DNA from: UBA1479 sp002706405
Lineage (GTDB): Bacteria > Pseudomonadota > Alphaproteobacteria > Rhodospirillales > Casp-alpha2
Assembly (NCBI GenBank): GCA_963972255.1
Contig: CAXATO010000001.1
Coordinates: forward strand, 124,001-188,000
Direction of reading: 5' to 3'
DNA: 64,000 nt
In this document: positions 7,945-16,189 of the stretch, piece by piece
Position numbering within the stretch: position 1 is the first letter of the stretch
Layout of the letters: each line of letters starts with the position of its first letter
Made by a program: the position numbers and the translations under genes
The notes under the pieces: model-generated
Databases searched by the model: none
What the model was told of the DNA's origin: nothing
What the model saw: only the letters and a program-made list of their open reading frames with translations

Positions 7945-8553
7945 ATGTCCAATGAACGTAAACGCATCCTCATCGCCATCACCGGCGCCTCCGGCGCGGT
8001 TTATGGTCGGCGCCTGCTGGAAATGCTGGCGGAAACGCCGGAGGTCGAGAGCCATCTGGTGATTTCCAAGGCCGGGCGGCTGACCATTTCCGCCGAGCTT
8101 GACCGTGATGCGGCCGAGATCGAGGCCCTGGCCGATGTCGTGCATTTGGCGGGAAATGTGGGCGCCCCCGTGTCTTCGGGCTCGTTCCGCCTGGACGCCA
8201 TGATCGTCGCCCCCTGTTCCGTGAAGACGGCGTCCAACATCGCCTATGGCAACACGGGCGATCTGATCACCCGCGCCGCCGACGTGATGCTGAAGGAACG
8301 CCGGACCCTGGTGCTGGCCGTGCGCGAAACGCCGCTCCATGCCGGACATTTGGAAACCCTGACCAAGCTGGCGACTCTGGGGGCGGTGATCTTTCCGCCC
8401 GTGCCGGCGTTTTATCAGAAGCCTCAAGCGATCAGCGATCTGGTCGATCAGACCTGCATGCGCCTGTTGGATCAGGCCGGCGTACATCTGGACACCGCCC
8501 CCCGCTGGGGTGAGGCCGGGGGCATCGCGGCGATCGGCGGCGACAAGCCGTGA
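7945..8553 (+). CDS. ubiX: Flavin prenyltransferase UbiX
   Basis: 202 residues from the preferred ATG at 7945, the family's usual length; an in-frame ATG at 7909 would add 12 residues. It makes prenylated FMN, the cofactor of UbiD-type decarboxylases, from FMN and a dimethylallyl phosphate. The sequence shows the N-terminal ITGASGAVYG phosphate-binding loop, the PCSVKTASNIAYG segment and the C-terminal VRETPLHAGHLE and PPVPAFYQKP motifs that mark UbiX/Pad1. No ubiD is in this window. It overlaps the next gene by four bases (GTGA), so the two are translationally coupled. Confidence 0.9.
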   Translation: MSNERKRILIAITGASGAVYGRRLLEMLAETPEVESHLVISKAGRLTISAELDRDAAEIEALADVVHLAGNVGAPVSSGSFRLDAMIVAPCSVKTASNIAYGNTGDLITRAADVMLKERRTLVLAVRETPLHAGHLETLTKLATLGAVIFPPVPAFYQKPQAISDLVDQTCMRLLDQAGVHLDTAPRWGEAGGIAAIGGDKP

Positions 8554-9338
8554 CGAAACTTTCAAAAGGACGGACGACCTTGCGGATATTCCTGGTGCTT
8601 GTCGGATTGATGGCCTGCCTGCATCTCGGCCCTTCGCGGGCGGCGGCCTACGACCTGGGTGACTTCGACTGGTGCTTCAACAATATGCCCAAGGTCTATG
8701 ACCGGGCATTCGATGCTTGCGTCGATGCCAACTGCATACGCATCAGCAACAAGAAGGTATCCCGAAAGCAGGGCTGTTATCAGAGCTGCAAGGGCGAGGC
8801 CGTGGACGTCTGCCTGGCCCAGCGGGCCCGGGGCCCGGCTCCCAAGACGGTGACGCCGGCCGTAACGGCGGCGCCGGCCACGCCGACGGGGCAGGGCAGC
8901 GCGTCCGCCGTCCCGTCGAATGCCGCCGCTGCCGAAAGCGTCGCGGCGGTGCCGACAGCGCCGGAAACAGGGGAACGGGCGGGCTTCTTCGCCCGCTTGC
9001 TCGGCGGCTTCGGCGGCGGACCGGAACAGTCGGCTGCCCCGCACGCCGCAGGCACGCCCAACGCGGCATCTGCCCAATTGCCCGAGGATGAAGGCAAGCG
9101 CGAGGGCTTTTTTACGCGCATCGCCAAAGGGTTCAGCGAGGGCATCACCGATGGTTTCGACGCCGACTACAATTGGTGCCGCGACCAATCGGGCGGCCAT
9201 TTCCAGGAACTCCTCCAGGACTGCACGCGGGGCTGCCTCGCGGGGCCTTCCGCCAGCGCCAGCAAGCGCCAGGGCTGTATCCAATCCTGCCGCTCCAGTT
9301 CCGTCCGCGCCTGCATCGCCAAGCGGGACGGAAAGTAG
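8550..9338 (+). CDS. Secreted protein with two Cys-rich repeats
   Basis: 262 residues starting at a GTG that overlaps the ubiX stop. A signal peptide covers about residues 1-33 (hydrophobic IFLVLVGLMACL, cleavage after RAAA). Two similar Cys modules follow. One near residues 40-95 has DWC, ACVDANC, QGCYQSC and DVCLA; the other near residues 208-260 has NWC, DCTRGC, QGCIQSC and RACIA. They are separated by a long Ala/Pro-rich linker carrying two GFFxR segments. The paired even numbers of Cys suggest disulfide-bonded periplasmic domains that arose by duplication. I do not recognise a family, and its tie to ubiX is only positional. Confidence 0.65.
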   Translation: MTKLSKGRTTLRIFLVLVGLMACLHLGPSRAAAYDLGDFDWCFNNMPKVYDRAFDACVDANCIRISNKKVSRKQGCYQSCKGEAVDVCLAQRARGPAPKTVTPAVTAAPATPTGQGSASAVPSNAAAAESVAAVPTAPETGERAGFFARLLGGFGGGPEQSAAPHAAGTPNAASAQLPEDEGKREGFFTRIAKGFSEGITDGFDADYNWCRDQSGGHFQELLQDCTRGCLAGPSASASKRQGCIQSCRSSSVRACIAKRDGK

Positions 9339-9350
9339 GCTGCTTTCTCT

Positions 9351-10250
9351 CTAGAACCGATAGACATCCTTCGCCACGGCGTAGGTATTGGCATAGGCCT
9401 GGACCGACAGTTCGATGGGGTTTGCGTAGCCGCCGCCCAAGCCTAAGGACACGGGGATGCCGCGCGAACGGCATTCCGTGAGCACCAGGCGGTCGCGCTT
9501 GGCGAGGCCGTCGAACGTCAGCGCGAGGCGGCCCAAGCGGTCTTCGGCCAAGGGGTCGACGCCGGCTTGATAGAGCACCAGGTCCGGGCGGAAATCGAAC
9601 ACGGCGGGCAGGTGGTCGGCCAATGCGGCCAGATAGGCCGCGTCTTCCGTGCCATCGGGCAGGTCCACGTCCAGGTCCGAGGCCACGCGGTGATGGGGGA
9701 AGTTCTTTTCCCCCTGCATGGAGAACACGAAGACATCGGGATGGCCGGTCAGGATGGCGGCATTGCCGTCGCCTTGGTGGACATCCAGGTCGATGATGGC
9801 GACGCGCCGGGCCCATCCCTCGGCCAGGATCTTCAGCGCCGCGATCGCGAAATCGTTGAAAATGCAGTAGCCCGCGCCGAAGTCGCGATGGGCGTGATGG
9901 GTGCCGCCGGCAAGCTGGCCCGACAGGCCGAATTCCAAGGCCGCTTCCGCCGCCGCCACGGCGCCGCCCATGGTCGCGGTCACGCGGTCGACCAGATTGC
10001 GGCTCCACGGCAGGCCGATGCGGCGCTGCGCCTGGGCGTCCAGGTGGCCGCCGTGCACCGCCGCCATGTAATCGGCGTCATGGGCGCGGGCGATGTCGTC
10101 GGCTTCGGCCAGGGGCGAGGGGAGGATGCTGTCCGCCGCAAGAATGCCGTCGCGGATCAGGCGTTCGCGCAGCAGGACGTACTTCCGCCCCGGAAAGCTG
10201 TGGCCGTCGGGCAGGGGAATGACGAAGCGGTCGGAGGTGAAGAAGCGCAT
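9351..10250 (-). CDS. Histone deacetylase-family protein (AcuC/acetylpolyamine deacetylase-like)
   Basis: A 299-residue zinc-dependent amidohydrolase fold of the arginase/deacetylase superfamily. Visible are the catalytic His pair in GGTHHAHRDFGAGYC, the zinc ligands in IDLDVHQGDG and the later Asp in YQAGVDPLAED, followed by GGGYA. It should remove an acetyl group from an acetyl-lysine, acetylpolyamine or similar amide in the cytoplasm. Length fits the short bacterial class. It ends 12 bases from the convergent Cys-rich gene, and it is divergent from the MFS gene with 131 bases between. Confidence 0.88.
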   Translation of the reverse strand: MRFFTSDRFVIPLPDGHSFPGRKYVLLRERLIRDGILAADSILPSPLAEADDIARAHDADYMAAVHGGHLDAQAQRRIGLPWSRNLVDRVTATMGGAVAAAEAALEFGLSGQLAGGTHHAHRDFGAGYCIFNDFAIAALKILAEGWARRVAIIDLDVHQGDGNAAILTGHPDVFVFSMQGEKNFPHHRVASDLDVDLPDGTEDAAYLAALADHLPAVFDFRPDLVLYQAGVDPLAEDRLGRLALTFDGLAKRDRLVLTECRSRGIPVSLGLGGGYANPIELSVQAYANTYAVAKDVYRF

Positions 10251-10381
10251 GGCGGCGGAGTCTAGCCGTCGGCGTCACGGCAAGAAACCGCTTTGACGCG
10301 GTGAGAAAGACATTCTACCACTAGTAATTCCGTCACGGCCGACCATCCGGCGACCCCGACGCAGAGACCAAGGACCACGCG

Positions 10382-11665
10382 ATGTCGGCGACCCGGCTTA
10401 TCTTCGCTGTTTTCATGGCGCAGCTTTTGGCGCAGATCGGTGCCTATACGGTGCCGGCGTTGCTGCCCATCTTCATCACCGAATGGAACCTGACCAATAC
10501 GGAGGCCGGCTGGCTGACGGGCATGTGGGCGGCGGCCTATGTCTGCGCCGTGCCGATCCTGGTCAGCCTGACGGACCGTATCGATCCCCGGCGCCTCTAC
10601 CTGGCTTGCGTCACCCTGACGACGCTGACCCATCTGGGATACGCCTTCCTGGCTGACGGCTTCTGGTCGGCGCTGTTCCTGCGCGCCCTTGCCGGCATGG
10701 CCTGGGCCGGCTGTTACATGCCGGGGCTCAAGGTGCTGTCTGACCGGCTGGAGGGCAAGGCGCAGACCCGGGGCGTGTCTTGGCATGCCGCCGGGGTCGG
10801 ATTCAGCGGCGCCCTGTCGTTCCTGTTCGCGGGCACGATCTCCAGCTTCGCGCCCTGGCCGTGGGTGTTCGGCGGGGCCAGCCTGTGCACGGTGGCGGCG
10901 TTCCTGATCATGGCCTTTGCCGTGCCCGGACAGCCCGCGAAACCGGCCCCTGCCGGGGGCTCCGTATCGGCCCGCCCGGCCCTGTTCGATTTCCGCCCGG
11001 TGCTGCGCAACCGCTCGGCCCTGGCCTATTCCATCGGCTACGGCGTTCATTGCTGGGAGCTGTTCACCCTGCGCTCCTGGGGGGTGACGTTCCTGACCTT
11101 CACGGCGGCGGCCTGGGGCGGCGGCGAAGGGCTGATCGCCCCGACCTCCATCGCCTTCGCCATGGGCGTACTGGGCACCTGGTCGAGCGTCGGCGGCAAC
11201 GAGATGTGCATCCGCTTCGGCCGCCAGCGGGTGGTCATGGCGGTGATGGCGGTGGCCATGGTGTTCGCCCTCAGCATCGGTTGGGCGGCGGCCGTGGGCT
11301 ATGGCCTCGCGGTCGCCCTCTGCCTTATGTACAACATCGCGGTCTATGCCGATTCCTCGGCTCTGACGGCCGGCACCTCGGGCAGCGCCGAGCCGGCCCG
11401 CCGGGGTGCGACCCTGGCCGTGCATTCGACGATCGGCTACATCGGCGGGTTCTTCGGCCCGCTGGTGTTCGGCATCGTGCTCGACCTTGCGGGCGGCAGC
11501 GGGGTCACCGGCTGGGTGCTGGCATTCGGGCATCTGGCCATCATCACGCCGCTGGGCATCGCCGCGTTCCTCTACCTGCGGCCCCGCGACCTGCCGGGCG
11601 ACCGGACGGTGAACGGGCTGAAGGACACGGAGAGCACCGAGAAGGACAGCGCGAAGCCGGTTTGA
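10382..11665 (+). CDS. Major facilitator superfamily transporter
   Basis: 427 residues with about 12 hydrophobic segments and the MFS loop motif after the second helix (SLTDRIDPRRLY). An inner-membrane secondary carrier is clear, but the substrate is not. The protein ends in a charged tail rich in Glu, Lys and Asp (KDTESTEKDSAK). The next gene, a Na/Pi cotransporter, starts 58 bases downstream on the same strand, so they may be co-transcribed. The start is the ATG at 10382, which follows a GACCAAGGACC stretch with a weak ribosome site. Confidence 0.8.
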   Translation: MSATRLIFAVFMAQLLAQIGAYTVPALLPIFITEWNLTNTEAGWLTGMWAAAYVCAVPILVSLTDRIDPRRLYLACVTLTTLTHLGYAFLADGFWSALFLRALAGMAWAGCYMPGLKVLSDRLEGKAQTRGVSWHAAGVGFSGALSFLFAGTISSFAPWPWVFGGASLCTVAAFLIMAFAVPGQPAKPAPAGGSVSARPALFDFRPVLRNRSALAYSIGYGVHCWELFTLRSWGVTFLTFTAAAWGGGEGLIAPTSIAFAMGVLGTWSSVGGNEMCIRFGRQRVVMAVMAVAMVFALSIGWAAAVGYGLAVALCLMYNIAVYADSSALTAGTSGSAEPARRGATLAVHSTIGYIGGFFGPLVFGIVLDLAGGSGVTGWVLAFGHLAIITPLGIAAFLYLRPRDLPGDRTVNGLKDTESTEKDSAKPV

Positions 11666-11723
11666 TGTCCCGCCGAAGGGCGTTATCCTCAATCTTCCTG
11701 TAACGCATTTCGTGTCCGGATCC

Positions 11724-13367
11724 ATGAACCTGGTTCTCATCGGCGGCGCCATCGGGGGCATCGGCCTTTTCCTGCTCGGCATGCGCCTGATGACCGACGG
11801 CCTGAAAATGGCCGCCGGCGGCATGTTGCGCGACGTGCTGACGCGGTGGACGCGGACCCGGGGCCGCGCCCTGTGGTCGGGCATATTGATCACCGGGATC
11901 GTGCAGTCCTCAAGCGCCGTCACCGTGGCCTCCATCGGTTTCGTCAACGCGGGCGTACTGACCCTGGGCCAGGCCATGTGGGTCATCTTCGGGTCCAACG
12001 TCGGCACCACGATGACGGGCTGGATCGTTGCCCTGGTCGGGTTCGATATCAAGATCGAGGCCTTCGCCCTGCCGCTGCTTGGCATCGGCATGTTTCTGTC
12101 CCTGACCGGCGTGTCCAACAGGCGCGGCGCATTCGGCGAGGCGCTGGCCGGGTTCGGGGTGTTCTTCCTTGGGATTGCGACCCTGAAGGCGACCTTCGCC
12201 GGCTTGGGGCAGGCCGTCGACCTGGGCGCCTTCGTAAGCGGCGGCATCCTCAACGACATCATGTTCGTGGCGATCGGCATCGTCATGACCACCCTTGTCC
12301 AGTCGTCCAGCGCCGTGATCGCCATCGCCCTGACGGCGGCGGCCGGCGGCATCCTGACGGTGGAGGCCGGGGCGTCGCTGGTGATCGGCGCCAATGTGGG
12401 GACGACCACCACGGCGGTTCTGGCGGTGCTTGGGGCCACGTCGAACGCCAGGCGCGTGGCCGTCAGCCATGTCGTGTTCAACGTCCTGACGGGGGCCGTG
12501 GCGCTTTTGTTGCTGCCGGTGCTGCTGGTCGTCGTCGACGCCACGGAAAAGACCCTGGCGGCCGGTGCGGGCTCGACGGCGGCATTGGCCCTGTTCCACA
12601 CCGTGTTCAACGTGCTGGGCGTCGTGCTGATGTGGCCCTTGGCGCCGCGTCTGGAAAGCTGGTTGGCGGATCGCTTCGTAACGGCCGAAGAGGACGAGGC
12701 TCGGCCCCGCCACCTGGACGACACGGGGTTCGAACTTCCGGCGCTGGCGCTGGATGCCATCATGTTGGAATTGGGCCGTGTGGCGGGAGTCTCCTTCGGG
12801 ATCGCGCGGGCGGCGTTCCTTGACCCCGCCGCATCGGCGGACCGTCTGCGGCGGCGGCGCGGAATCATCGACGCGTTGAACGATGCCGTCGTGGCTTATG
12901 TGCAGAAGCTGAGCGCGGCCAACAACGCCCAGGCCGTGGCCGAGGCACTGCCGCATCCGATCCGGGCCCTCATGCATTTGTCCGGTATCGCCGATTTGGG
13001 ATTGGCCGTCGCCGGCCGGCGGGCGGAAATCGCGGCCCTGCCGGACGACGTGGAGAATCAGATCATCAGTTATGCAACGCTCGTTGCGGGCCAGATCGAC
13101 GCCGCCGAACAGCTGTTCGGCAAAGGGGCCGGCAGTCTGCCCAGCGAGGACGCGACGCTTCCGGTCTACAATCGGCTGAAAACCGCGTTTCTGGCCGCCG
13201 CATCACGCGGCGACCTGAGCGCCGATCAAACGGAGGTTGCCTTGGACACCCTGCACGACCTTAAGGAAACGGCCCATTTGACCGATCGGGTCTGCAAACG
13301 AATCGCCGCCATTCATCGGGCCGCTGCCGACGGCAACGAAAGTGCGCCGGCGGAGCAGGACAAGTGA
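11724..13367 (+). CDS. Na+/phosphate cotransporter family protein (NptA/YjbB type)
   Basis: 547 residues. The N-terminal half has two inverted repeats with the signature QSSSAV (VQSSSAVTVAS and VQSSSAVIAIA), each followed by GSNVGTT or GANVGTT, which form the sodium and phosphate site of the NPT2 family. The last 180 residues form a helical PhoU-like domain. I chose the ATG at 11724 over the GTG at 11712 because MNLVLIGG begins the membrane domain. Role: sodium-coupled phosphate movement across the inner membrane. Its stop overlaps the start of a Crp/Fnr gene by four bases, so the regulator is translationally coupled to it. Confidence 0.88.
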   Translation: MNLVLIGGAIGGIGLFLLGMRLMTDGLKMAAGGMLRDVLTRWTRTRGRALWSGILITGIVQSSSAVTVASIGFVNAGVLTLGQAMWVIFGSNVGTTMTGWIVALVGFDIKIEAFALPLLGIGMFLSLTGVSNRRGAFGEALAGFGVFFLGIATLKATFAGLGQAVDLGAFVSGGILNDIMFVAIGIVMTTLVQSSSAVIAIALTAAAGGILTVEAGASLVIGANVGTTTTAVLAVLGATSNARRVAVSHVVFNVLTGAVALLLLPVLLVVVDATEKTLAAGAGSTAALALFHTVFNVLGVVLMWPLAPRLESWLADRFVTAEEDEARPRHLDDTGFELPALALDAIMLELGRVAGVSFGIARAAFLDPAASADRLRRRRGIIDALNDAVVAYVQKLSAANNAQAVAEALPHPIRALMHLSGIADLGLAVAGRRAEIAALPDDVENQIISYATLVAGQIDAAEQLFGKGAGSLPSEDATLPVYNRLKTAFLAAASRGDLSADQTEVALDTLHDLKETAHLTDRVCKRIAAIHRAAADGNESAPAEQDK

Positions 13368-14023
13368 CCGCAGTGACACATTGGCTTGACCGTGCACCCG
13401 GTCTTGGTGATCTGGACGGGGAAACACGCCGGCAGTTGGAGGCCATCCGCCCGATCACCATCCCCAAGGGACACGTGCTGTTTCGTCCCGGGGACGAGGT
13501 CACCTGTTTCGGGGTGCTGATCGGCGGCCGCGTGGATGTTTATCTGACCGGTGCCACGGGGCGCGAAATCCTGCTGTACAGCATCACGCCCGGCGAATCC
13601 TGCGTGCAGAGCACGCTGGGCCTGTTGGGCGAAAACGACTATTCCGCCGAAGCCGTCGCCGAAACGGACGTCGAGGCGGTGATGATCCCCAAGTCCCTGT
13701 TCCTCAGCCTGCTGGGGACGTCCGACGCCTTTCGCACCTTCGTCTTCCAGGCCTTCGCCAAGCGCCTGCAATCGGTCATGCAGGTGCTGGAGCGGGTCGC
13801 CTTCATCCGGATCGAAGCGCGCCTTGCCGCGGCCCTGTTGGAGCGTGCCGATGACAGCGGCCTGGTTCGCGCGACCCATCAGGAACTGGCGACGGCCATC
13901 GGCTCCGTGCGGGAGGTGATCTCGCGGCGGCTCGAAATCCTTTCAAAGAATGGGCTGGTGTCGCTCGACCGGGGCACGATCCAGGTTGTCAGCCGCACGG
14001 GGCTGGCGGCGTTGCTGACCTGA
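13364..14023 (+). CDS. Crp/Fnr-family transcriptional regulator
   Basis: 219 residues with a cyclic-nucleotide-binding beta-roll at about 10-120, a dimerisation helix, and a winged helix-turn-helix near 165-205. The recognition helix reads SVREVISRRLEIL, which keeps the E-x-x-S-R pattern used by Fnr/Dnr-type proteins to read TTGAT/TTGAC half-sites. There is no N-terminal Cys cluster, so oxygen sensing through an Fe-S cluster is not supported; a Dnr-like haem or other ligand is possible. It starts at a GTG within the stop of the phosphate transporter. A TTGAC-N4-ATCAA box lies just downstream, before the DUF2892/YeeE genes, its likely target. Confidence 0.87.
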   Translation: MTAVTHWLDRAPGLGDLDGETRRQLEAIRPITIPKGHVLFRPGDEVTCFGVLIGGRVDVYLTGATGREILLYSITPGESCVQSTLGLLGENDYSAEAVAETDVEAVMIPKSLFLSLLGTSDAFRTFVFQAFAKRLQSVMQVLERVAFIRIEARLAAALLERADDSGLVRATHQELATAIGSVREVISRRLEILSKNGLVSLDRGTIQVVSRTGLAALLT

Positions 14024-14076
14024 GCACCGCCCGCGGCCTGTGTGACCAAGTCACCGACGAATTCCCTTGGTTCTGA

Positions 14077-14090
14077 TTGACTGGGATCAA
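14077..14090. promoter_or_regulatory. Fnr/Dnr-type box before the sulfur-transport module
   Basis: TTGAC-TGGG-ATCAA lies 64 bases upstream of the DUF2892 gene start and 54 bases after the Crp/Fnr gene stop. One base differs from a perfect palindrome. The adjacent regulator has an Fnr-type recognition helix, so local control is plausible. Confidence 0.6.
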
Positions 14091-14153
14091 TGCGGCGTTC
14101 CGTGCGGAGCGTAAGCTTGGTCCTATCCATTCGAACGAGAAGGAGTTCCGTTC

Positions 14154-14363
14154 ATGTTCAAGAAAAATGTCGGCGGTATTGACCGCCTGTTGCGGATCGT
14201 TGTCGGGGTCGTCCTGCTTGCCCTGTTCTTCCTGTATCCGGAAGAACCCTGGCGTATGTGGACCCTGATCGGCGTCGTGCCCTTGGCGACCGGTCTGTTC
14301 TCGACCTGTCCGGCCTATTCCCTGTTCGGGATTTCGTCCTGCCCGGCCAAGAAGGCGCCCTAA
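14154..14363 (+). CDS. DUF2892 (YgaP-type) small inner-membrane protein
   Basis: 69 residues with two hydrophobic segments (about 14-29 and 36-52). The sequence NVGGIDRLLRI at the start and TGLFSTCPAYSLFGISSCP near the end are characteristic of the DUF2892 domain that forms the membrane part of YgaP rhodanese proteins. Two Cys near the C-terminus are conserved in the domain. Free-standing copies are common beside sulfur-handling genes. A good ribosome site (AAGGAG) precedes the ATG. It heads a likely three-gene unit with the YeeE/YedE pair, which would move sulfur species across the inner membrane. Confidence 0.83.
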   Translation: MFKKNVGGIDRLLRIVVGVVLLALFFLYPEEPWRMWTLIGVVPLATGLFSTCPAYSLFGISSCPAKKAP

Positions 14364-14420
14364 GGCCACGTTTTCTTACCCATAGTGGGGCCTTTTACCC
14401 ATCGTACGGAGGATTGCGGG

Positions 14421-14981
14421 ATGATTTTATCCTGGAAAACCGGCGGCATCCTGCTGGGTGCCGTGTTCTTTGCGGCCGTCTTGCTGGTCAAGCCGGTCGG
14501 CGTTTCGACCCAGTTCGTGATCTTCGACGGCATCCTGTGGGACGCGGTCGATGATACTGCCGTGGTCGCGTCCAAGGACGCCAAAAGCGGCTATGCCAGC
14601 CCCAATGCCTATCTCAACAAATCGGGCGGCAAGTACGCCAAGAACGTGGCCAATCCTTGGAACTACAGCTTCGTGTTCGTGCTCGCCGTGATGGGCGGGG
14701 CGGCGCTGTCGGCGCTGCTGCGGGGCGGCGTGTCTCGTGAGGAACGCGTGGCGCCGGCCATCTGGCGGGCGAATTTCGGCGATGCGGCCTGGAAGCGCCA
14801 GGTCGCGGTTTTCGCCGCCGGGTTCATCGTGTTGTACGGCGCGCGCATGGCCGGCGGATGTACCTCGGGCCATATGATGAGCGGCATGATGCAGACCGCC
14901 CTATCGGCCTACATCTTCACCGCCGGCGTGTTCCTGGCTGCCGTTCCGGCGGCGATCCTCACCTACCGGAAGGAGGGCTAA
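14421..14981 (+). CDS. YeeE/YedE-family sulfur transporter, N-terminal-half subunit
   Basis: 186 residues with four or five hydrophobic segments and the signature GGCTSGHMMSG near residue 155, the Cys-containing loop typical of YeeE/YedE (DUF395) proteins such as the thiosulfate importer TsuA. In this organism the fold is split into two proteins, and this is the first half. The ATG at 14421 has GGAGG upstream, whereas an earlier in-frame ATG at 14385 lacks one. The partner starts three bases after the stop. Substrate (thiosulfate, sulfide-derived persulfide or similar) is inferred from the family. Confidence 0.82.
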   Translation: MILSWKTGGILLGAVFFAAVLLVKPVGVSTQFVIFDGILWDAVDDTAVVASKDAKSGYASPNAYLNKSGGKYAKNVANPWNYSFVFVLAVMGGAALSALLRGGVSREERVAPAIWRANFGDAAWKRQVAVFAAGFIVLYGARMAGGCTSGHMMSGMMQTALSAYIFTAGVFLAAVPAAILTYRKEG

Positions 14982-14984
14982 GCC

Positions 14985-15560
14985 ATGACCACCTTGATTC
15001 TCGCCATCGTCATCGGCGGCGCTTTCGGCTTCGTGTTGGACCGTATCGGCGCGACCAACCCGAACCTCATCATCGGCATGCTGCGGCTGTCCAACCTGCA
15101 CCTGATGAAGACCATCTTTCTTGCCATCGGCACGGCCTCGGTCCTGCTGTACGCCGGGTTGATGTTGGGGCTCGTTGATCCCGGACATCTCGACGTCAAG
15201 GACGCCTATTGGGGCGTGTTCATCGGCGGCGTGCTGCTGGGGCTGGGCTTCGCCGTGTCCGGATACTGTCCGGGCACCGGTCTTGCCGCCGCCGCCACGG
15301 GGCGGTGGGACGGGGTTGTCTTCGTCCTTGGCGGACTGCTTGGGGCGGGCGCCTACATGGCGACCTACGCCTGGGTCAAATCGACCGGCGTGCTGGATCA
15401 CGTGCTGGGCGGGAAGGCGACCCTGGGGACGCTTTCCGGCACCAACTATCCGGCCGTGCTGGACGGCGTGTCAGGTGAATGGGTCGGCCTTGCCCTGGGC
15501 GTCGCGTTCATTGCCGCGGCTGCGGTTCTGCCCGCGCGCCCGGGCGGCAGTGCCGATTAG
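14985..15560 (+). CDS. YeeE/YedE-family sulfur transporter, second subunit (DUF6691-like)
   Basis: 191 residues and about five hydrophobic segments. The key loop GYCPGTGLAAAATG near residues 93-106 is the second Cys motif of the YeeE/YedE fold and complements the GGCTSG loop of the previous gene, so the two together would form one transport unit. Spacing of three bases to the upstream gene indicates an operon with it and the DUF2892 protein. Its 3' end overlaps the convergent FKBP gene by four bases. Confidence 0.8.
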   Translation: MTTLILAIVIGGAFGFVLDRIGATNPNLIIGMLRLSNLHLMKTIFLAIGTASVLLYAGLMLGLVDPGHLDVKDAYWGVFIGGVLLGLGFAVSGYCPGTGLAAAATGRWDGVVFVLGGLLGAGAYMATYAWVKSTGVLDHVLGGKATLGTLSGTNYPAVLDGVSGEWVGLALGVAFIAAAAVLPARPGGSAD

Positions 15561-15985
15561 GTGATGCTGACCAAGGTCAGATCGAAGGTCAGCGCCTTGC
15601 CCGCCAACGGGTGGTTGGCGTCAAGCGTCACTTCCTCGTCGTCGAAGGAAACCACGACCAGATGCATGGGATTGCCTGCCTCGTTCGTCGCTTCCAGGAC
15701 GGCGCCGACTTCCAGCGGGATTTCCGCCGGAATGGTCGAGCGGCCCACATTCTGGACCAGTTCCGGATTGCGGTCGCCGAAGGCATCATCGGGGGCCAGG
15801 GTGACTTTTTTCGTGTCGCCCTCGGCCATCCCGATCAGGGCGTCTTCGACGCCAGAAAGGATCTGGCCGCTGCCCAGGTTGACTTCCATGGGGTCGCGGT
15901 CCTTCGAGGTGTCGAAAGTGCTGCCGTCTTCCAGGGTTCCCGTGTAATGGACCCGCACGGTATCTCCGGCCGTTGCCTGCTTCAT
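15557..15985 (-). CDS. FKBP-type peptidyl-prolyl cis-trans isomerase (SlyD-like)
   Basis: 142 residues. The first strand VRVHYTGTLEDGSTFDTS, the segment LIGMAEGDTKKVTL and a flap-inserted domain are the layout of SlyD-class isomerases. It catalyses proline cis-trans isomerisation and acts as a chaperone through the inserted domain. The His-rich metal-binding tail of E. coli SlyD is missing, so nickel handling is unlikely. GGAAGCGAAC precedes the ATG. About 175 bases upstream hold no gene I can see. Confidence 0.88.
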   Translation of the reverse strand: MKQATAGDTVRVHYTGTLEDGSTFDTSKDRDPMEVNLGSGQILSGVEDALIGMAEGDTKKVTLAPDDAFGDRNPELVQNVGRSTIPAEIPLEVGAVLEATNEAGNPMHLVVVSFDDEEVTLDANHPLAGKALTFDLTLVSIT

Positions 15986-16160
15986 TTGTTCGCTTCCTTT
16001 TCAATGTCGTCGGCTTCAACAGAACGTCACCAAGCAACGAGACATCGAGAAGACGGTGGACGAGCCACGCGTACTCAGAGCGACCGATTGAAGAATCCGC
16101 CCGAGGGTACAAGGCTCAGTTGGTGAGGAAAAGGCCTAACCGGGGAATTCTGTCAACAAT

Positions 16161-16182
16161 TGCCCCGGATATTGCCGGGGCA
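16161..16182 (-). terminator. Hairpin after the formyltransferase gene
   Basis: TGCCCCGG-ATATTG-CCGGGGCA, a perfect 8-base stem, begins 8 bases past the formyltransferase stop. The following minus-strand bases (ATTGTTGA) have only a weak T run, so termination may be partial. Confidence 0.45.
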
Positions 16183-16189
16183 CCGTGGA

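Noticed and set aside
10262..12868. An 868-residue minus-strand open frame opposite the MFS and Na/Pi transporter genes
   Set aside because: It is a GC-driven antisense shadow: low-complexity Arg/Ala/Pro sequence, while the plus strand carries clear transporter motifs.
15986..16160. A small RNA or tRNA between the FKBP and formyltransferase genes
   Set aside because: No cloverleaf, no clear promoter-terminator pair; only the hairpin at 16161-16182 stands out.
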